In this document: one piece after another, positions 8,146-17,092 of the stretch | Numbering within the stretch: the first letter of the stretch is position 1 | How the letters are laid out: each line of letters begins with the position of its first letter | The notes under the pieces: model-generated | Told to the model about the DNA's origin: nothing | Database searches by the model: none | What the model saw: the letters and a program-made list of their open reading frames with translations, nothing else | Made by a program: the position numbers and the translations under genes | NCBI RefSeq assembly: GCF_005116455.1 | Contig: NZ_SWBP01000001.1 | Span: 1,170,067 to 1,234,066, forward strand | Direction of reading: 5' to 3' | Length of the DNA stretch: 64,000 nt | Origin: Pedobacter cryophilus | Lineage (GTDB): Bacteria > Bacteroidota > Bacteroidia > Sphingobacteriales > Sphingobacteriaceae

Positions 8146-10008
8146 TTAATGTTTATTAAACTTTTCTGCTAATTCTTCTAACGTTATTTTAACGATAATC
8201 TGTTTACCGTAAATAGATGCATTTGGAGATTGACAAGCAAAAAGCTGATCAATCAAATTATTCATCTCTTCTGTTTCTAAGCTTGTACCTGCTTTAATTG
8301 CCGAGTTTTTAGCTAAAGTTCTGGCTAAATTATCTCTTTTATCTAATTTTAAAATGGTGTGATTGTTTTTAAAACCTTCAATTAACTGTTCTAACATAGC
8401 CGCTAAATCATTGTTTTCTGGCAAATCGGCGGGTACACCTTCTACTACTAAAGTGTTTTTCCCAAAATCTCTGATCTGAAAACCTAAAGCATTTAAATCT
8501 GGTAACAGTTCATTAGCCAAAGCAAAATCAGTAGTGTTTAAAGTTACCGTTTGTGGAAATAAACTTTGCTGACTTAAGCCTTTATTTTGATCTAATTGAA
8601 CTAAAAATCTTTCATAAAGAATACGTTCATGAGCCGCCTGTTGGTCTACCAGCATAAAACCCGATTTAATTTGGGTAATAATGTATCGCTGATGAAGTTG
8701 AAAAACCTGGCGGCCACTAATGGTTTCTATTTTTTCATCTCCGGTAGTAATTTTTTTATCTTCCTTTAAATCAAAACTAGATTGTTTTTGCTCATTGGCG
8801 TAAGCAATTTCATATAAAGTATTCCAATTAGTTGGGATGTTTTGCTTTTCGCCGATGGTTCTTAAAAAAGGAATTTCTTTAGTGCTTTTTTGTTGCTCCT
8901 GGAAAGGGTTAAAATCTGGATTAAACTTAATAGATGGAGGCGTAATTTCACCTAAAGGTTTATCAGTAATCATCCCTTGAAAAGCCGTTTCCTGATTAAA
9001 ATCAAGCGTAGGCGTAATATTATATCTTCCTAAAGATCGCTTTACAGCCGATCTGATGATGGCATAAATTGCTTTTTCATCCTGATATTTAATTTCTGTT
9101 TTGGTAGGATGAACATTGATATCAATTTTAGCGGGATCTATCTCTATAAATAAATAATAAAGCGGAAAATATTCATCAGGCAAAAGCTGCTCAAAAGCAA
9201 TTTTAACCGCATGGTTTAGGTAAGCATCCTTAATAAAACGGTTGTTTACAAAAAAGAACTGGTCGCCTCTGGTTCTTTTTGCGCTAGAAGGCTTTCCTAC
9301 AAAACCTTTCACCTGTATAATGCTGGTTTCTTCATCAACCGGAACCAATTTTTCATTGTAATGATTCCCTAATAAATGAATAATACGTTGTTTAAGCTGT
9401 GTTTGCGGTAAGTGATAAACCTCTTGCCCATCATGGTGAAGGGTAAAATAAATCTCGGGATGTGCCAAAGCTACCCTTTGAAATTCATCTAAAATATGCC
9501 TTGTTTCTACCGGATTACTCTTTAAAAAATTTCTTCGGGCTGGGATATTATAAAATAAATTCTTCACACTTATGGCAGTGCCGGCAGCGGTAGCACAAGG
9601 CTCTTGATGAATTACGGTTGATCCTTCAATTTCTATGGCACTACCTAACTCATCTTCATGTCTTCTGGTTTTTAATTCTACTTGTGCAATAGCGGCAATA
9701 GAAGCCATTGCTTCGCCTCTAAATCCCATGGTTCTTATGGCAAAAAGATCTTCGGCTTTATTAATTTTTGAAGTGGCATGTCGCTCAAAACACATTCTAG
9801 CATCTGTAGCGCTCATTCCGCAACCATTATCAATCACTTGGATTAATGATTTTCCGGCATCTTTAATAATCAACTGAATTTTATCAGCACCAGAATCTAT
9901 GGCGTTTTCCAGAAGTTCTTTAACAGCAGAAGCGGGTCTTTGTACCACTTCTCCGGCAGCAATTTGATTAGCTACCGAATCGGGTAAAAGTTTTATAATA
10001 TCAGACAT
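8146..10008 (-). CDS. mutL: DNA mismatch repair protein MutL
   Basis: GHKL ATPase motifs are all present: ELLENAIDSGA, DNGCGM and the ATSKI..GFRGEA block. An in-frame start 24 codons upstream exists, but the family begins at MSDIIKLLP, so I place the ATG at 10008, giving 620 residues. The C-terminal dimerisation domain carries DQQAAHERILYE, which aligns with the endonuclease motif DQHA(X)2E(X)4E except for Gln in place of His. It works with MutS in post-replicative repair. It is first in a leftward run with two rhomboids. Confidence 0.96.
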   Translation of the reverse strand: MSDIIKLLPDSVANQIAAGEVVQRPASAVKELLENAIDSGADKIQLIIKDAGKSLIQVIDNGCGMSATDARMCFERHATSKINKAEDLFAIRTMGFRGEAMASIAAIAQVELKTRRHEDELGSAIEIEGSTVIHQEPCATAAGTAISVKNLFYNIPARRNFLKSNPVETRHILDEFQRVALAHPEIYFTLHHDGQEVYHLPQTQLKQRIIHLLGNHYNEKLVPVDEETSIIQVKGFVGKPSSAKRTRGDQFFFVNNRFIKDAYLNHAVKIAFEQLLPDEYFPLYYLFIEIDPAKIDINVHPTKTEIKYQDEKAIYAIIRSAVKRSLGRYNITPTLDFNQETAFQGMITDKPLGEITPPSIKFNPDFNPFQEQQKSTKEIPFLRTIGEKQNIPTNWNTLYEIAYANEQKQSSFDLKEDKKITTGDEKIETISGRQVFQLHQRYIITQIKSGFMLVDQQAAHERILYERFLVQLDQNKGLSQQSLFPQTVTLNTTDFALANELLPDLNALGFQIRDFGKNTLVVEGVPADLPENNDLAAMLEQLIEGFKNNHTILKLDKRDNLARTLAKNSAIKAGTSLETEEMNNLIDQLFACQSPNASIYGKQIIVKITLEELAEKFNKH

Positions 10009-10085
10009 GAGCCTCAAAAATAAGCAAAATTTCGGGTCTGTAAATTCAACAACACATAATTTACATGAAATCAATGTCATTCTTT

Positions 10086-10115
10086 TTGCATATCCAATAG
10101 GCTTGCTTATATTTA
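10086..10115 (+). promoter_or_regulatory. Candidate Bacteroidota-type promoter for the amidohydrolase operon
   Basis: TTG at 10086-10088 and TATATTTA at 10108-10115 (consensus TAnnTTTG, 7 of 8) are 19 bp apart, the spacing expected for -33/-7 elements in this phylum. The ATG lies 30 bp downstream. Based only on consensus matching. Confidence 0.42.
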
Positions 10116-10145
10116 ATTTTTAACAAAAGCGCTTAAAACAAACAA

Positions 10146-11777
10146 ATGAAGAATTACATCATCATCATTTTTATAGCAGGAATTCTAACTGCTTGTGGTT
10201 CAAAAAAACACGCCGATTTAATTGTTCAAAACGGAAAAGTTTATACCGTTGATGATCAATTTTCTATGGCTGAGGCATTTGCAGTTGTTGATGGTAAAAT
10301 AGTTGAGCTGGGCAGTTCGGCAGCAATTTTGGCCGCTTATGATGCGCCCGAAATTATTGATGCCAAAGGAAAAGCTGTTTTTCCTGGTTTTATTGATGCT
10401 CACGCCCATTTTTTAAGATACGGACAAGGTTTACAAAACGCCAATTTAGTAGGTACAACAAGTTGGGGGCAAATTTTAACACAGTTACAGGCTTTCGCCG
10501 ATGAAAATAAAGAAGGGTGGATTATTGGCAGAGGATGGGATCAAAACGATTGGCAGCAAAAAGAATTTCCTGATAAAAGTAAGCTAGATATTTTGTTTCC
10601 AAACCGACCGGTGATGTTGAGCAGAGTGGATGGACATGCGGTTATTGCCAATCAAGCCGCTTTAGATTTAGCTAAAATAGTTGCAGGGCAAAAGCTAACT
10701 GGTGGCGAAGTGGTTACAAAAAACGGAAAATTGACTGGTCTTTTAATAGATAATGCGGTTGATTTGGTGACTAAAGTTGTTCCACCATTAACCAGCAATC
10801 AAAATAAAGAAGCTTTATTAGACGCGGCAAAAAACTGCTTCGCGGTAGGATTAACTACCGTTGATGATTGCGGAATAGATTTTACAGATGTAAATTTTAT
10901 AGATTCTTTGCAGAAAGCTGGAGATCTTAAAATGCGTTTATATGTGATGCTTTCCGACGCCCAAAAGAATTATGATTTTTTGTTTAAGAACGGAAAAATC
11001 AAAACGGATTTTTTGAATGTTCGCTCATTTAAAGTTTATGGAGATGGTGCTTTAGGCTCTAGAGGTGCTTGTTTATTAAGTCCTTATCAAGATGCGCCGG
11101 GTAATTCGGGTTTTCTTTTATCAAATGCACAACACTTTAAAGAAGCAGCAAAAAAAATTGCCGAACATGATTTTCAAATGTGTACCCATGCCATTGGAGA
11201 TTCGGCAAATAGAACAATTCTAAAAATTTATGCCGACGTGTTAAAAGGAAAAAATGATAAGCGTTGGAGAATAGAACACGCCCAAGTAGTAAATCCAAAT
11301 GATTTTAAATTATTTGGAGATTTTAATATTGTGCCTTCTGTACAACCTACTCATGCTACTTCAGATATGTATTGGGCAAAAGATAGGTTGGGGAATGAAA
11401 GGGTAAAATCGGCGTATGCCTACCAACAATTACTAAAACAAAATGGCTGGTTACCTTTGGGTACAGATTTTCCGGTAGAGGATATTAACCCTATTTATAC
11501 TTTTTATGCTTCGGTAATCAGAAAAGATTTGCAACAAATTCCTGCAGGTGGTTTTCAGATGGAGAATGCTTTAAGTAGAAAAGAAGCTTTGCAGGGAATG
11601 ACTATTTGGGCTGCCAAAGCTAACTTTGAAGAACAAGAAAAAGGAAGTTTAGAAAAAGGAAAATTTGCAGATTTCGTGATTTTGGATCAGGATTTGATGA
11701 CTGTTCAAGAAAATAATCTTCCTAAAACTAAAGTAATTCAAACATATATTGGAGGTAAAAACGTTTACAAAAAATGA
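10146..11777 (+). CDS. YtcJ-like amidohydrolase, lipoprotein
   Basis: 543 residues with a lipoprotein signal (GILTAC lipobox, Cys17). This is an amidohydrolase-fold metalloenzyme. Metal ligands are visible as DAHAHF (HxH), THAIGDS, RIEHAQ and the final Asp in GTDFP. The FKVYGDGALGSRG block is typical of the YtcJ/NfdA branch, which hydrolyses N-substituted formamides or related amides; the true substrate here is unknown. The lipobox predicts membrane attachment on the periplasmic side. The stop overlaps the next gene by 4 bases, so the two are coupled. Confidence 0.9.
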   Translation: MKNYIIIIFIAGILTACGSKKHADLIVQNGKVYTVDDQFSMAEAFAVVDGKIVELGSSAAILAAYDAPEIIDAKGKAVFPGFIDAHAHFLRYGQGLQNANLVGTTSWGQILTQLQAFADENKEGWIIGRGWDQNDWQQKEFPDKSKLDILFPNRPVMLSRVDGHAVIANQAALDLAKIVAGQKLTGGEVVTKNGKLTGLLIDNAVDLVTKVVPPLTSNQNKEALLDAAKNCFAVGLTTVDDCGIDFTDVNFIDSLQKAGDLKMRLYVMLSDAQKNYDFLFKNGKIKTDFLNVRSFKVYGDGALGSRGACLLSPYQDAPGNSGFLLSNAQHFKEAAKKIAEHDFQMCTHAIGDSANRTILKIYADVLKGKNDKRWRIEHAQVVNPNDFKLFGDFNIVPSVQPTHATSDMYWAKDRLGNERVKSAYAYQQLLKQNGWLPLGTDFPVEDINPIYTFYASVIRKDLQQIPAGGFQMENALSRKEALQGMTIWAAKANFEEQEKGSLEKGKFADFVILDQDLMTVQENNLPKTKVIQTYIGGKNVYKK

Positions 11778-13591
11778 ATCACAAAATCTTAGTACTATTA
11801 ATTTTAGTCATTTCAGCCTCTTTTTTAGCTTGTGGGCAAGAGCATCAACAAAGTAAGACTTGGTTAAGTAATTTTAAAGAAATTGAAAAAACTACCGTAG
11901 TCTTAAATAACAGTGAGGAGATTTTACCTTTAAAAGACCTCGAAAAGAAAACAATAGCCAGTATAGATTTAGGTTTTAACCACCATATTGTTTTTGATAG
12001 TTTGCTTAATAAATACGATAAAGTAGATCATTTTAATGGGAGTGTTTATCAAGCAAATAATCAGCTTAAAGCGTTAATAGATGATTTGAAATTTTATAAT
12101 ACCGTAATTCTCTGCCTTTCTGATGTTTCTGTTTTTAATGAAGAAGTGCTCGGTTTGATTAAAGAATTAGAGGGCAAAAAGCAGGTTATTATAGCTTTAT
12201 TTGGAGATGGACGCAGTTTAACAAAACTAGACCAGTTTAACGCTCCAATTGTTTACAGTCCTCAACATAATAATGACGCAGCAAATTTTGTAGCACAACT
12301 TATTTTTGGAGGCGTTAGCACCGAAGCCAGATTAGCTACAAGTTATACCGAAAAATACCAAAAAGGAGAAGGAAGTGATTTGGTAAAAATAAGATTGAAA
12401 TATACTGTTCCAGAAGATGCAGGCATTAATACTGATGATTTAAAAAAAATAGATGCCATTGCTGCCGAAGCTATTAAAGAAAAAGCAGCTCCGGGAATGG
12501 TAGTTTTTATTGCTAAAGGCGGCAAAGTAATTTTTAATAAAGCTTACGGATACCATACTTATGATAAAGAAACAAAATCAAAAATAGATGATATTTTTGA
12601 TTTGGCATCCATCACAAAAACATCAGCTACCACCATGGAAGTGATGCGTTTGTACGAACAAGGACAATTAAATTTAGATACTTCAATTAGCACCTACATT
12701 TCTAAAGCCAGAAAAACCAATAAGCAAGAAATTAAAGTTAAAGAAGTGATGCTCCACCAAGCTGGTTTTATCCCTTTTATTCCTTTTTACAATGCCATGG
12801 AACCAGGAGATTCTAGCTTAGATTCTACAGAAACTTACAGCGTGAAAGTGGCCGATAGTTTTTACATGAAAAAAGACTACTACAAAGACATTATGTGGAA
12901 GCAAATGTTAGAGAGCAATGTTAAAACCAGTGGCAAATATGTGTACAGTGATTTGAGCATGTATTTTATGAAAGAAATTGTAGAAAGTATTAGCAGGCAG
13001 TCTTTATCAAGTTATGTTAAAACCAATTTTTACGATCCTTTAGGCATGTACACTACAGGTTTTAATCCAAGATATAGATTTTCAAAATCAAGAATTGTAC
13101 CTACAGAAAACGACGAGTATTTTAGAAATACTTTATTATGGGGTTATGTTCATGATCAGGGAGCGGCCATGGTTGGTGGTGTTTCTGGCCATGCTGGCTT
13201 ATTTTCAAATGCCTCTGATTTAGCTACTTTGTACCAAATGTTGCTTAATAAAGGTACTTATGGCGGAAAAAGATTTTTTAAACCTTCTACTGTAGAGTTA
13301 TTTACCGCTCGTCAATCTAACGTAAGTAGGAGGGGTTTAGGCTTTGATCGTTGGGATCCCGAACCTAATAAAGACTATCCTTCTAAATTAGCTTCTTCAC
13401 AAACTTATGGGCATACAGGTTATACTGGCACTTGTGTTTGGGTTGATCCAAAAGATGATTTGGTATATATTTTCCTGTCTAACAGGGTAAATCCAAAAGT
13501 AACTAATCAACTTTCTACTTTAAATATAAGACCTCGCATTCAGGATGTAATTTATGAAGCCATCGCAAAGGCTAATCAAAAGTTAAACTAA
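11774..13591 (+). CDS. Class C beta-lactamase-like serine hydrolase with an N-terminal GH3 C-terminal-type domain
   Basis: 605 residues with an N-terminal lipoprotein-type signal (SASFLAC). Residues about 30-200 resemble the C-terminal alpha/beta sandwich of GH3 glycosidases (NNSEEILPLKDL start, NDAANFVAQLIFGG end). The rest is a penicillin-binding-protein-like hydrolase with SxxK as S-I-T-K, a YSD tyrosine motif and a C-terminal HTGYTGT box. Larger Bacteroidota relatives have GH3 N-domain, GH3 C-domain and beta-lactamase domain in one chain. Here the catalytic GH3 N-domain is missing, so no glycosidase activity is expected. Role in cell-wall recycling is inferred only. Confidence 0.83.
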   Translation: MNHKILVLLILVISASFLACGQEHQQSKTWLSNFKEIEKTTVVLNNSEEILPLKDLEKKTIASIDLGFNHHIVFDSLLNKYDKVDHFNGSVYQANNQLKALIDDLKFYNTVILCLSDVSVFNEEVLGLIKELEGKKQVIIALFGDGRSLTKLDQFNAPIVYSPQHNNDAANFVAQLIFGGVSTEARLATSYTEKYQKGEGSDLVKIRLKYTVPEDAGINTDDLKKIDAIAAEAIKEKAAPGMVVFIAKGGKVIFNKAYGYHTYDKETKSKIDDIFDLASITKTSATTMEVMRLYEQGQLNLDTSISTYISKARKTNKQEIKVKEVMLHQAGFIPFIPFYNAMEPGDSSLDSTETYSVKVADSFYMKKDYYKDIMWKQMLESNVKTSGKYVYSDLSMYFMKEIVESISRQSLSSYVKTNFYDPLGMYTTGFNPRYRFSKSRIVPTENDEYFRNTLLWGYVHDQGAAMVGGVSGHAGLFSNASDLATLYQMLLNKGTYGGKRFFKPSTVELFTARQSNVSRRGLGFDRWDPEPNKDYPSKLASSQTYGHTGYTGTCVWVDPKDDLVYIFLSNRVNPKVTNQLSTLNIRPRIQDVIYEAIAKANQKLN

Positions 13592-13634
13592 GGCATTATT
13601 ATTGTGTTTAATAGCTAAATCATTATTATTAATC

Positions 13635-14102
13635 ATGAAAAAAGTATTACTATTAGTCCTTATATCAGGATTTACTTTCATTTTAGGAGCATGTTCTCCT
13701 AAAATTACCAGCCCTAACCTAGGTAAGCTAGAAGCAAGAGAAGCTGTTTTAGTTTTAAACACCCAACTTAATAAGTTAAACTTAGCGTTAGAAAGAGAAA
13801 AGTTATCGTTAGGCGCTTTAGAAAACGAGGTGAAAAAAGCCAATGATAAAGCTTCTCAATCTGCGTCAGATTCAAAATCACTCTCAAACAAACTTTCTGA
13901 TAATCCTGGAGATTTAGGATTGTCTTCAAGAGCAGAAAAAGCAGCAAAAAGAGCATCAAGAGATGCTCAAAAAGCAGGCAAACTGAATGATAGCTTAGGG
14001 AAATCCAACAAAAAAATAGAGCAGTACCAAAAAGATATTGAAAGTACAAAGGAAAAATTAAAGGAATTAGAAGGAAAAATAGAATTTGTTCCTAATAACT
14101 AG
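13635..14102 (+). CDS. Coiled-coil lipoprotein, hypothetical
   Basis: The ATG at 13635 gives MKKVLLLVL and a lipobox ending LGACS, so I prefer it to the start 11 codons upstream. The mature 135 residues are charged and Ala/Lys/Leu/Ser-rich with heptad-like spacing (LNTQLNKLNLALEREKL; later IEQYQKDIESTKEKLKEL), predicting a long coiled coil. This resembles Lpp-like or murein-associated lipoproteins in form only. A strong terminator follows immediately. Confidence 0.75.
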   Translation: MKKVLLLVLISGFTFILGACSPKITSPNLGKLEAREAVLVLNTQLNKLNLALEREKLSLGALENEVKKANDKASQSASDSKSLSNKLSDNPGDLGLSSRAEKAAKRASRDAQKAGKLNDSLGKSNKKIEQYQKDIESTKEKLKELEGKIEFVPNN

Positions 14103-14105
14103 AAC

Positions 14106-14139
14106 AACAATAAAGGGAGCATTTGCTCCCTTTATTGTT
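14106..14139 (+). terminator. Strong intrinsic terminator
   Basis: Perfect 15-bp stem with arms 14106-14120 (AACAATAAAGGGAGC) and 14125-14139 around a 4-nt ATTT loop. The T-rich right arm ends the lipoprotein transcription unit before bshA. Confidence 0.88.
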
Positions 14140-14202
14140 ACATTTAGCTAACACTAATCACAATCTAAACCACTTTCTTTGCATTATAATTTATTTTTAT
14201 AA

Positions 14203-15351
14203 ATGAAAATCGGAATTGTTTGTTACCCAACATTTGGTGGGAGCGGAGTGGTAGCCACAGAATTAGGCAAAGCCCTTGCAGATCATGGTCATCAAGTACA
14301 TTTTATCACTTACAGCCAGCCTGCAAGATTAGATTTTTTCTCCGAAAACCTATTTTATCATGAAGTTTCTGTGTCAAACTATCCCTTGTTTGATTACGCA
14401 CCTTATGAATTGGCATTATCTAGTAAAATGGTAGATGTGGTAAGGTTTGAAAACTTAGATTTATTACATGTACATTATGCCATCCCACATGCTTCGGCTG
14501 CATTTATGGCCAAGCAAATTTTAGCAACTTATGGCATCCATATTCCTGTGGTAACCACTTTACACGGTACAGATATTACCTTGGTAGGCAGAGATCTCAC
14601 TTACAAACCGGTAGTTACTTTTTCTATCAACCAGTCTGATGGCGTTACCGCCGTATCAGAAGATTTAAAAAGAGCCACTTATGATCACTTTGATATTCAT
14701 AAAGACATTAAAGTAATTCCCAACTTTATAGATCTTAATCGCTTTAGTTTAAAAGCTAAAGATCATTTCAAAAAAGCCATTGCCCCACAAGGAGAAAGAA
14801 TTTTAGTGCATACTTCTAACTTTAGAAAAGTAAAACGTACCCAAGATGTGGTCCATATTTTTCAAAAAATATTAGAAAAAGTGCCTGCAAAGCTACTCAT
14901 GGTTGGCGACGGACCAGAGCGTGTAAATTGCGAGCAATTGTGTAGAGATTTAAAGGTTTGTGAGCATACCCGTTTTTTAGGTAAGCAAGATGCTATCGAA
15001 GAAATACTTTCTGTAGGAGATTTGTTTGTGATGCCATCAGAAGCCGAAAGTTTTGGATTAGCAGCATTAGAGGCTATGGCCTGTAAAGTGCCTGTAATTT
15101 CTTCCAATACAGGTGGTTTGCCCGAGTTAAACATTAACGGAGTAACCGGTTACATGAATGATGTGGGTGATATTGCCGGAATGGCTAAAAACGCTATTCA
15201 CATTTTAGAAGACGATGCTCGCTTAGCTGTTTTTAAAGAAAATGCTTTAAAAAGAGCCAAAGAATTTGAGTTGAGCCTTATTTTACCAATGTATGTAGAC
15301 TTTTACACAGAAGTAATTGCACAAAGTAAAAAAGCTGTTTTAAACAAGTAA
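14203..15351 (+). CDS. bshA: N-acetyl-alpha-D-glucosaminyl L-malate synthase (bacillithiol pathway)
   Basis: 382 residues, GT4 glycosyltransferase fold. The N-terminal signature KIGIVCYPTFGGSGVVATEL and the block HVHYAIPHA are characteristic of BshA, which joins UDP-GlcNAc and L-malate in the first step of bacillithiol synthesis. The GT4 E-x7-E motif is present as ESFGLAALE near residue 286. BshB and BshC are not in the window. It is monocistronic between a terminator and a repeat-bearing gap. Confidence 0.95.
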   Translation: MKIGIVCYPTFGGSGVVATELGKALADHGHQVHFITYSQPARLDFFSENLFYHEVSVSNYPLFDYAPYELALSSKMVDVVRFENLDLLHVHYAIPHASAAFMAKQILATYGIHIPVVTTLHGTDITLVGRDLTYKPVVTFSINQSDGVTAVSEDLKRATYDHFDIHKDIKVIPNFIDLNRFSLKAKDHFKKAIAPQGERILVHTSNFRKVKRTQDVVHIFQKILEKVPAKLLMVGDGPERVNCEQLCRDLKVCEHTRFLGKQDAIEEILSVGDLFVMPSEAESFGLAALEAMACKVPVISSNTGGLPELNINGVTGYMNDVGDIAGMAKNAIHILEDDARLAVFKENALKRAKEFELSLILPMYVDFYTEVIAQSKKAVLNK

Positions 15352-15686
15352 GGTTTAATTTTTTGGAAAAGGAAAGCTAGTACAAATTATTCCCGCTAGT
15401 CCGGCTTTATGTTACAAGTCCGCCTTGGCACAATTCCCAAACCACTTCGGGCTTTTCACGTCAATCCGGTTTAGGAAGTTAATTCCACTGCCCTTAAACG
15501 AGATAAAACAAAAAGCACACTCAACAAATAAAAGAAATTTATAAATTCTGTTTTTTTGTAGTCATAATAAATATTTCACCGTAAGGAATAGAAACCTGGC
15601 AGACCATTACCTAGCTTTTTTCGTTAAATAATGTTAATAGTTAGGTTTTGATAAAAAGATAGATAAATTTGCAAATTGAATTAAAG
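15352..15686. repeat. Gene-free gap with a degenerate dispersed repeat
   Basis: The 335-bp gap has no plausible gene. Bases about 15398-15480 are GC-richer than their surroundings and contain paired phrases such as CCCGCTAGTCCGGCT, ACAAGTCCGCC and CGGGCTTTTCACGTCAATCC. These look like a decayed copy of the short non-coding repeats dispersed in Pedobacter-type genomes; related pieces occur at 21468 and 33481. The 3' end carries the FKBP promoter. Confidence 0.55.
15664..15671 (+). promoter_or_regulatory. -7 element TAAATTTG upstream of FKBP gene
   Basis: Exact match to TAnnTTTG, 15 bp before the ATG at 15687. The TTG start at 15669 would fall inside this element, which supports the ATG as the true start. 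Confidence 0.42.
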
Positions 15687-16160
15687 ATGAAAAAATACCT
15701 TTTATTATTAGTAATTACCACCGTAAGCTTAAGTTCTTGCCTAAAAGAAGGAAATGACCCTTACAAAGATGCTCAGGAACAGTTGGTGAAGGACGAAGAA
15801 ATTATTAAAAAATTTATTGCTGACAATAATATAGACGCATTAAGGCATGAATCTGGCGTTTATTACCAAATTGTAGCACCCGGAAGCGGAAGTCACACTT
15901 ATACAGGTAACTCTAGAACTTCTGTTAATTATACAGGTAGACTATTGAATGGTAATGTTTTTGATTACAGCAGATCAACAGCTACTTTCTCATTAGGAGG
16001 GGTAATTGTAGGTTGGCAAATTGGTGTACCTTTAATTCAAAAAGGTGGGAAAATACGTTTATTAATACCAAGTGGTTATGCTTATGGTGCTGGCGGAAGT
16101 GGTAGTATTCCCGCAAATGCAGTATTAGATTTTGATATAGAATTAGTTGATGTACAATAA
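15687..16160 (+). CDS. FKBP-type peptidylprolyl isomerase, lipoprotein
   Basis: 157 residues from the ATG at 15687. Lipobox VSLSSC gives a lipidated Cys near residue 18. One complete FKBP domain follows: VNYTGRLLNGNVFDYS, GWQIGVPLIQKGGKIRLLIPS, YAYG and the closing LDFDIELVDV strand. It should isomerise X-Pro bonds in the periplasm, anchored to a membrane. The next gene starts 4 bases after the stop and encodes a related protein, so this is an FKBP pair produced by duplication. Confidence 0.93.
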   Translation: MKKYLLLLVITTVSLSSCLKEGNDPYKDAQEQLVKDEEIIKKFIADNNIDALRHESGVYYQIVAPGSGSHTYTGNSRTSVNYTGRLLNGNVFDYSRSTATFSLGGVIVGWQIGVPLIQKGGKIRLLIPSGYAYGAGGSGSIPANAVLDFDIELVDVQ

Positions 16161-16164
16161 GATA

Positions 16165-17040
16165 ATGAGAAAATTTTTAAGCTTAATCCTTTTGTTTAGT
16201 GCCGTTTTTGTCTCTTGTAAGAAAGAAACCAGAGACCTCAAGCAAATTGAAGATGAACAAATTCAAGCTTATATAAAAGCCAATAACTTAACGGGTTTTG
16301 TAAAAGATGAAAGCGGGTATTATTATCAGATCCTTAACCAAGGAACTGGCGATCAACTTAAATATTCTGACTTAGTTGCTTACATCCCACAGGTAAAAGT
16401 ATTAGGCGGCGGCGAAATAAAAACAGAAGGAAGCAGAACGCCAACTTTGTCTAACTACGCTTATGCTAGAAGTTATTTAGGCTATATTTCTCCTGTAGGT
16501 TTTAGAGAAAGTATTGTTAAACTAAACTTAGGTGGTAAAGTTAGGGTAATTGTACCTTCTTATTTAGCTTACGGGAAAGATGGGTTTGGAAGTATTGTAG
16601 AAGGAAATACGATATTAGATGCTACATTTTATGTGCCTAATACAAAAGATGAAACAGAATTGGGTGATATATTAATTACTCAGTTTAAAAACACTATTCC
16701 AAGTACATTTACTAGAAATACTGAAGGTGTTTATTATCAAATTATAAACCCTGGCACCGGAACAGAAAACGTAACCTTAACTTCTAATTTGAAAATAGCT
16801 TACACCGGACGATTATTTGATGGAACAGTGTTTGATTCTGCACCAGTAAGTAGCCCATTTGCCAGCACTTTAAATTCTTTAATAGAAGGATGGAAGACTA
16901 CCGTACCTTTAATCAAAAAAGGTGGTAAAATAAGAATTCTTATTCCTTCTTATTTAGCCTACGGACCTACTGGAAATGCAGCTATTCCGGCAAATGCACC
17001 TTTAGATTTTGATATAGAATTAGTAGATGTTACTAATTAA
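16165..17040 (+). CDS. Two-domain FKBP-type peptidylprolyl isomerase, lipoprotein
   Basis: The ATG at 16165 gives MRKFLSLILL with lipobox AVFVSCKK, preferable to the start 6 codons earlier that overlaps the previous gene. The C-terminal half is a full FKBP domain (IAYTGRLFDGTVFDSA, PLIKKGGKIRILIPSYLAYG). The N-terminal half is a divergent copy: it keeps LNLGGKVRVIVPSYLAYG but has lost the D-G-x-x-F-D-S catalytic strand, so it is probably a non-catalytic chaperone-like unit. 291 residues. Confidence 0.88.
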   Translation: MRKFLSLILLFSAVFVSCKKETRDLKQIEDEQIQAYIKANNLTGFVKDESGYYYQILNQGTGDQLKYSDLVAYIPQVKVLGGGEIKTEGSRTPTLSNYAYARSYLGYISPVGFRESIVKLNLGGKVRVIVPSYLAYGKDGFGSIVEGNTILDATFYVPNTKDETELGDILITQFKNTIPSTFTRNTEGVYYQIINPGTGTENVTLTSNLKIAYTGRLFDGTVFDSAPVSSPFASTLNSLIEGWKTTVPLIKKGGKIRILIPSYLAYGPTGNAAIPANAPLDFDIELVDVTN

Positions 17041-17054
17041 AATGGATTAAAATA

Positions 17055-17092
17055 AAATAAGAAAAGCGGCTTTTGGCCGCTTTTCTTATTTT
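17055..17092. terminator. Bidirectional terminator between FKBP genes and photolyase
   Basis: AAATAAGAAAAGCGGC (17055-17070) pairs with GCCGCTTTTCTTATTT (17076-17091) around a 5-nt loop. A-tract and T-tract flank both sides, so it can terminate both convergent transcripts; it overlaps the last codons of the photolyase gene. Confidence 0.85.

Noticed and set aside
13583..13843. Antisense ORF over the coiled-coil lipoprotein gene
   Set aside because: It is the complement of a better-supported gene with lipobox and terminator, and shows no recognisable domain.
15352..15686. Small RNA or riboswitch in the gap after bshA
   Set aside because: The GC-rich phrases match the dispersed repeat style and no defined aptamer or terminator structure could be traced.
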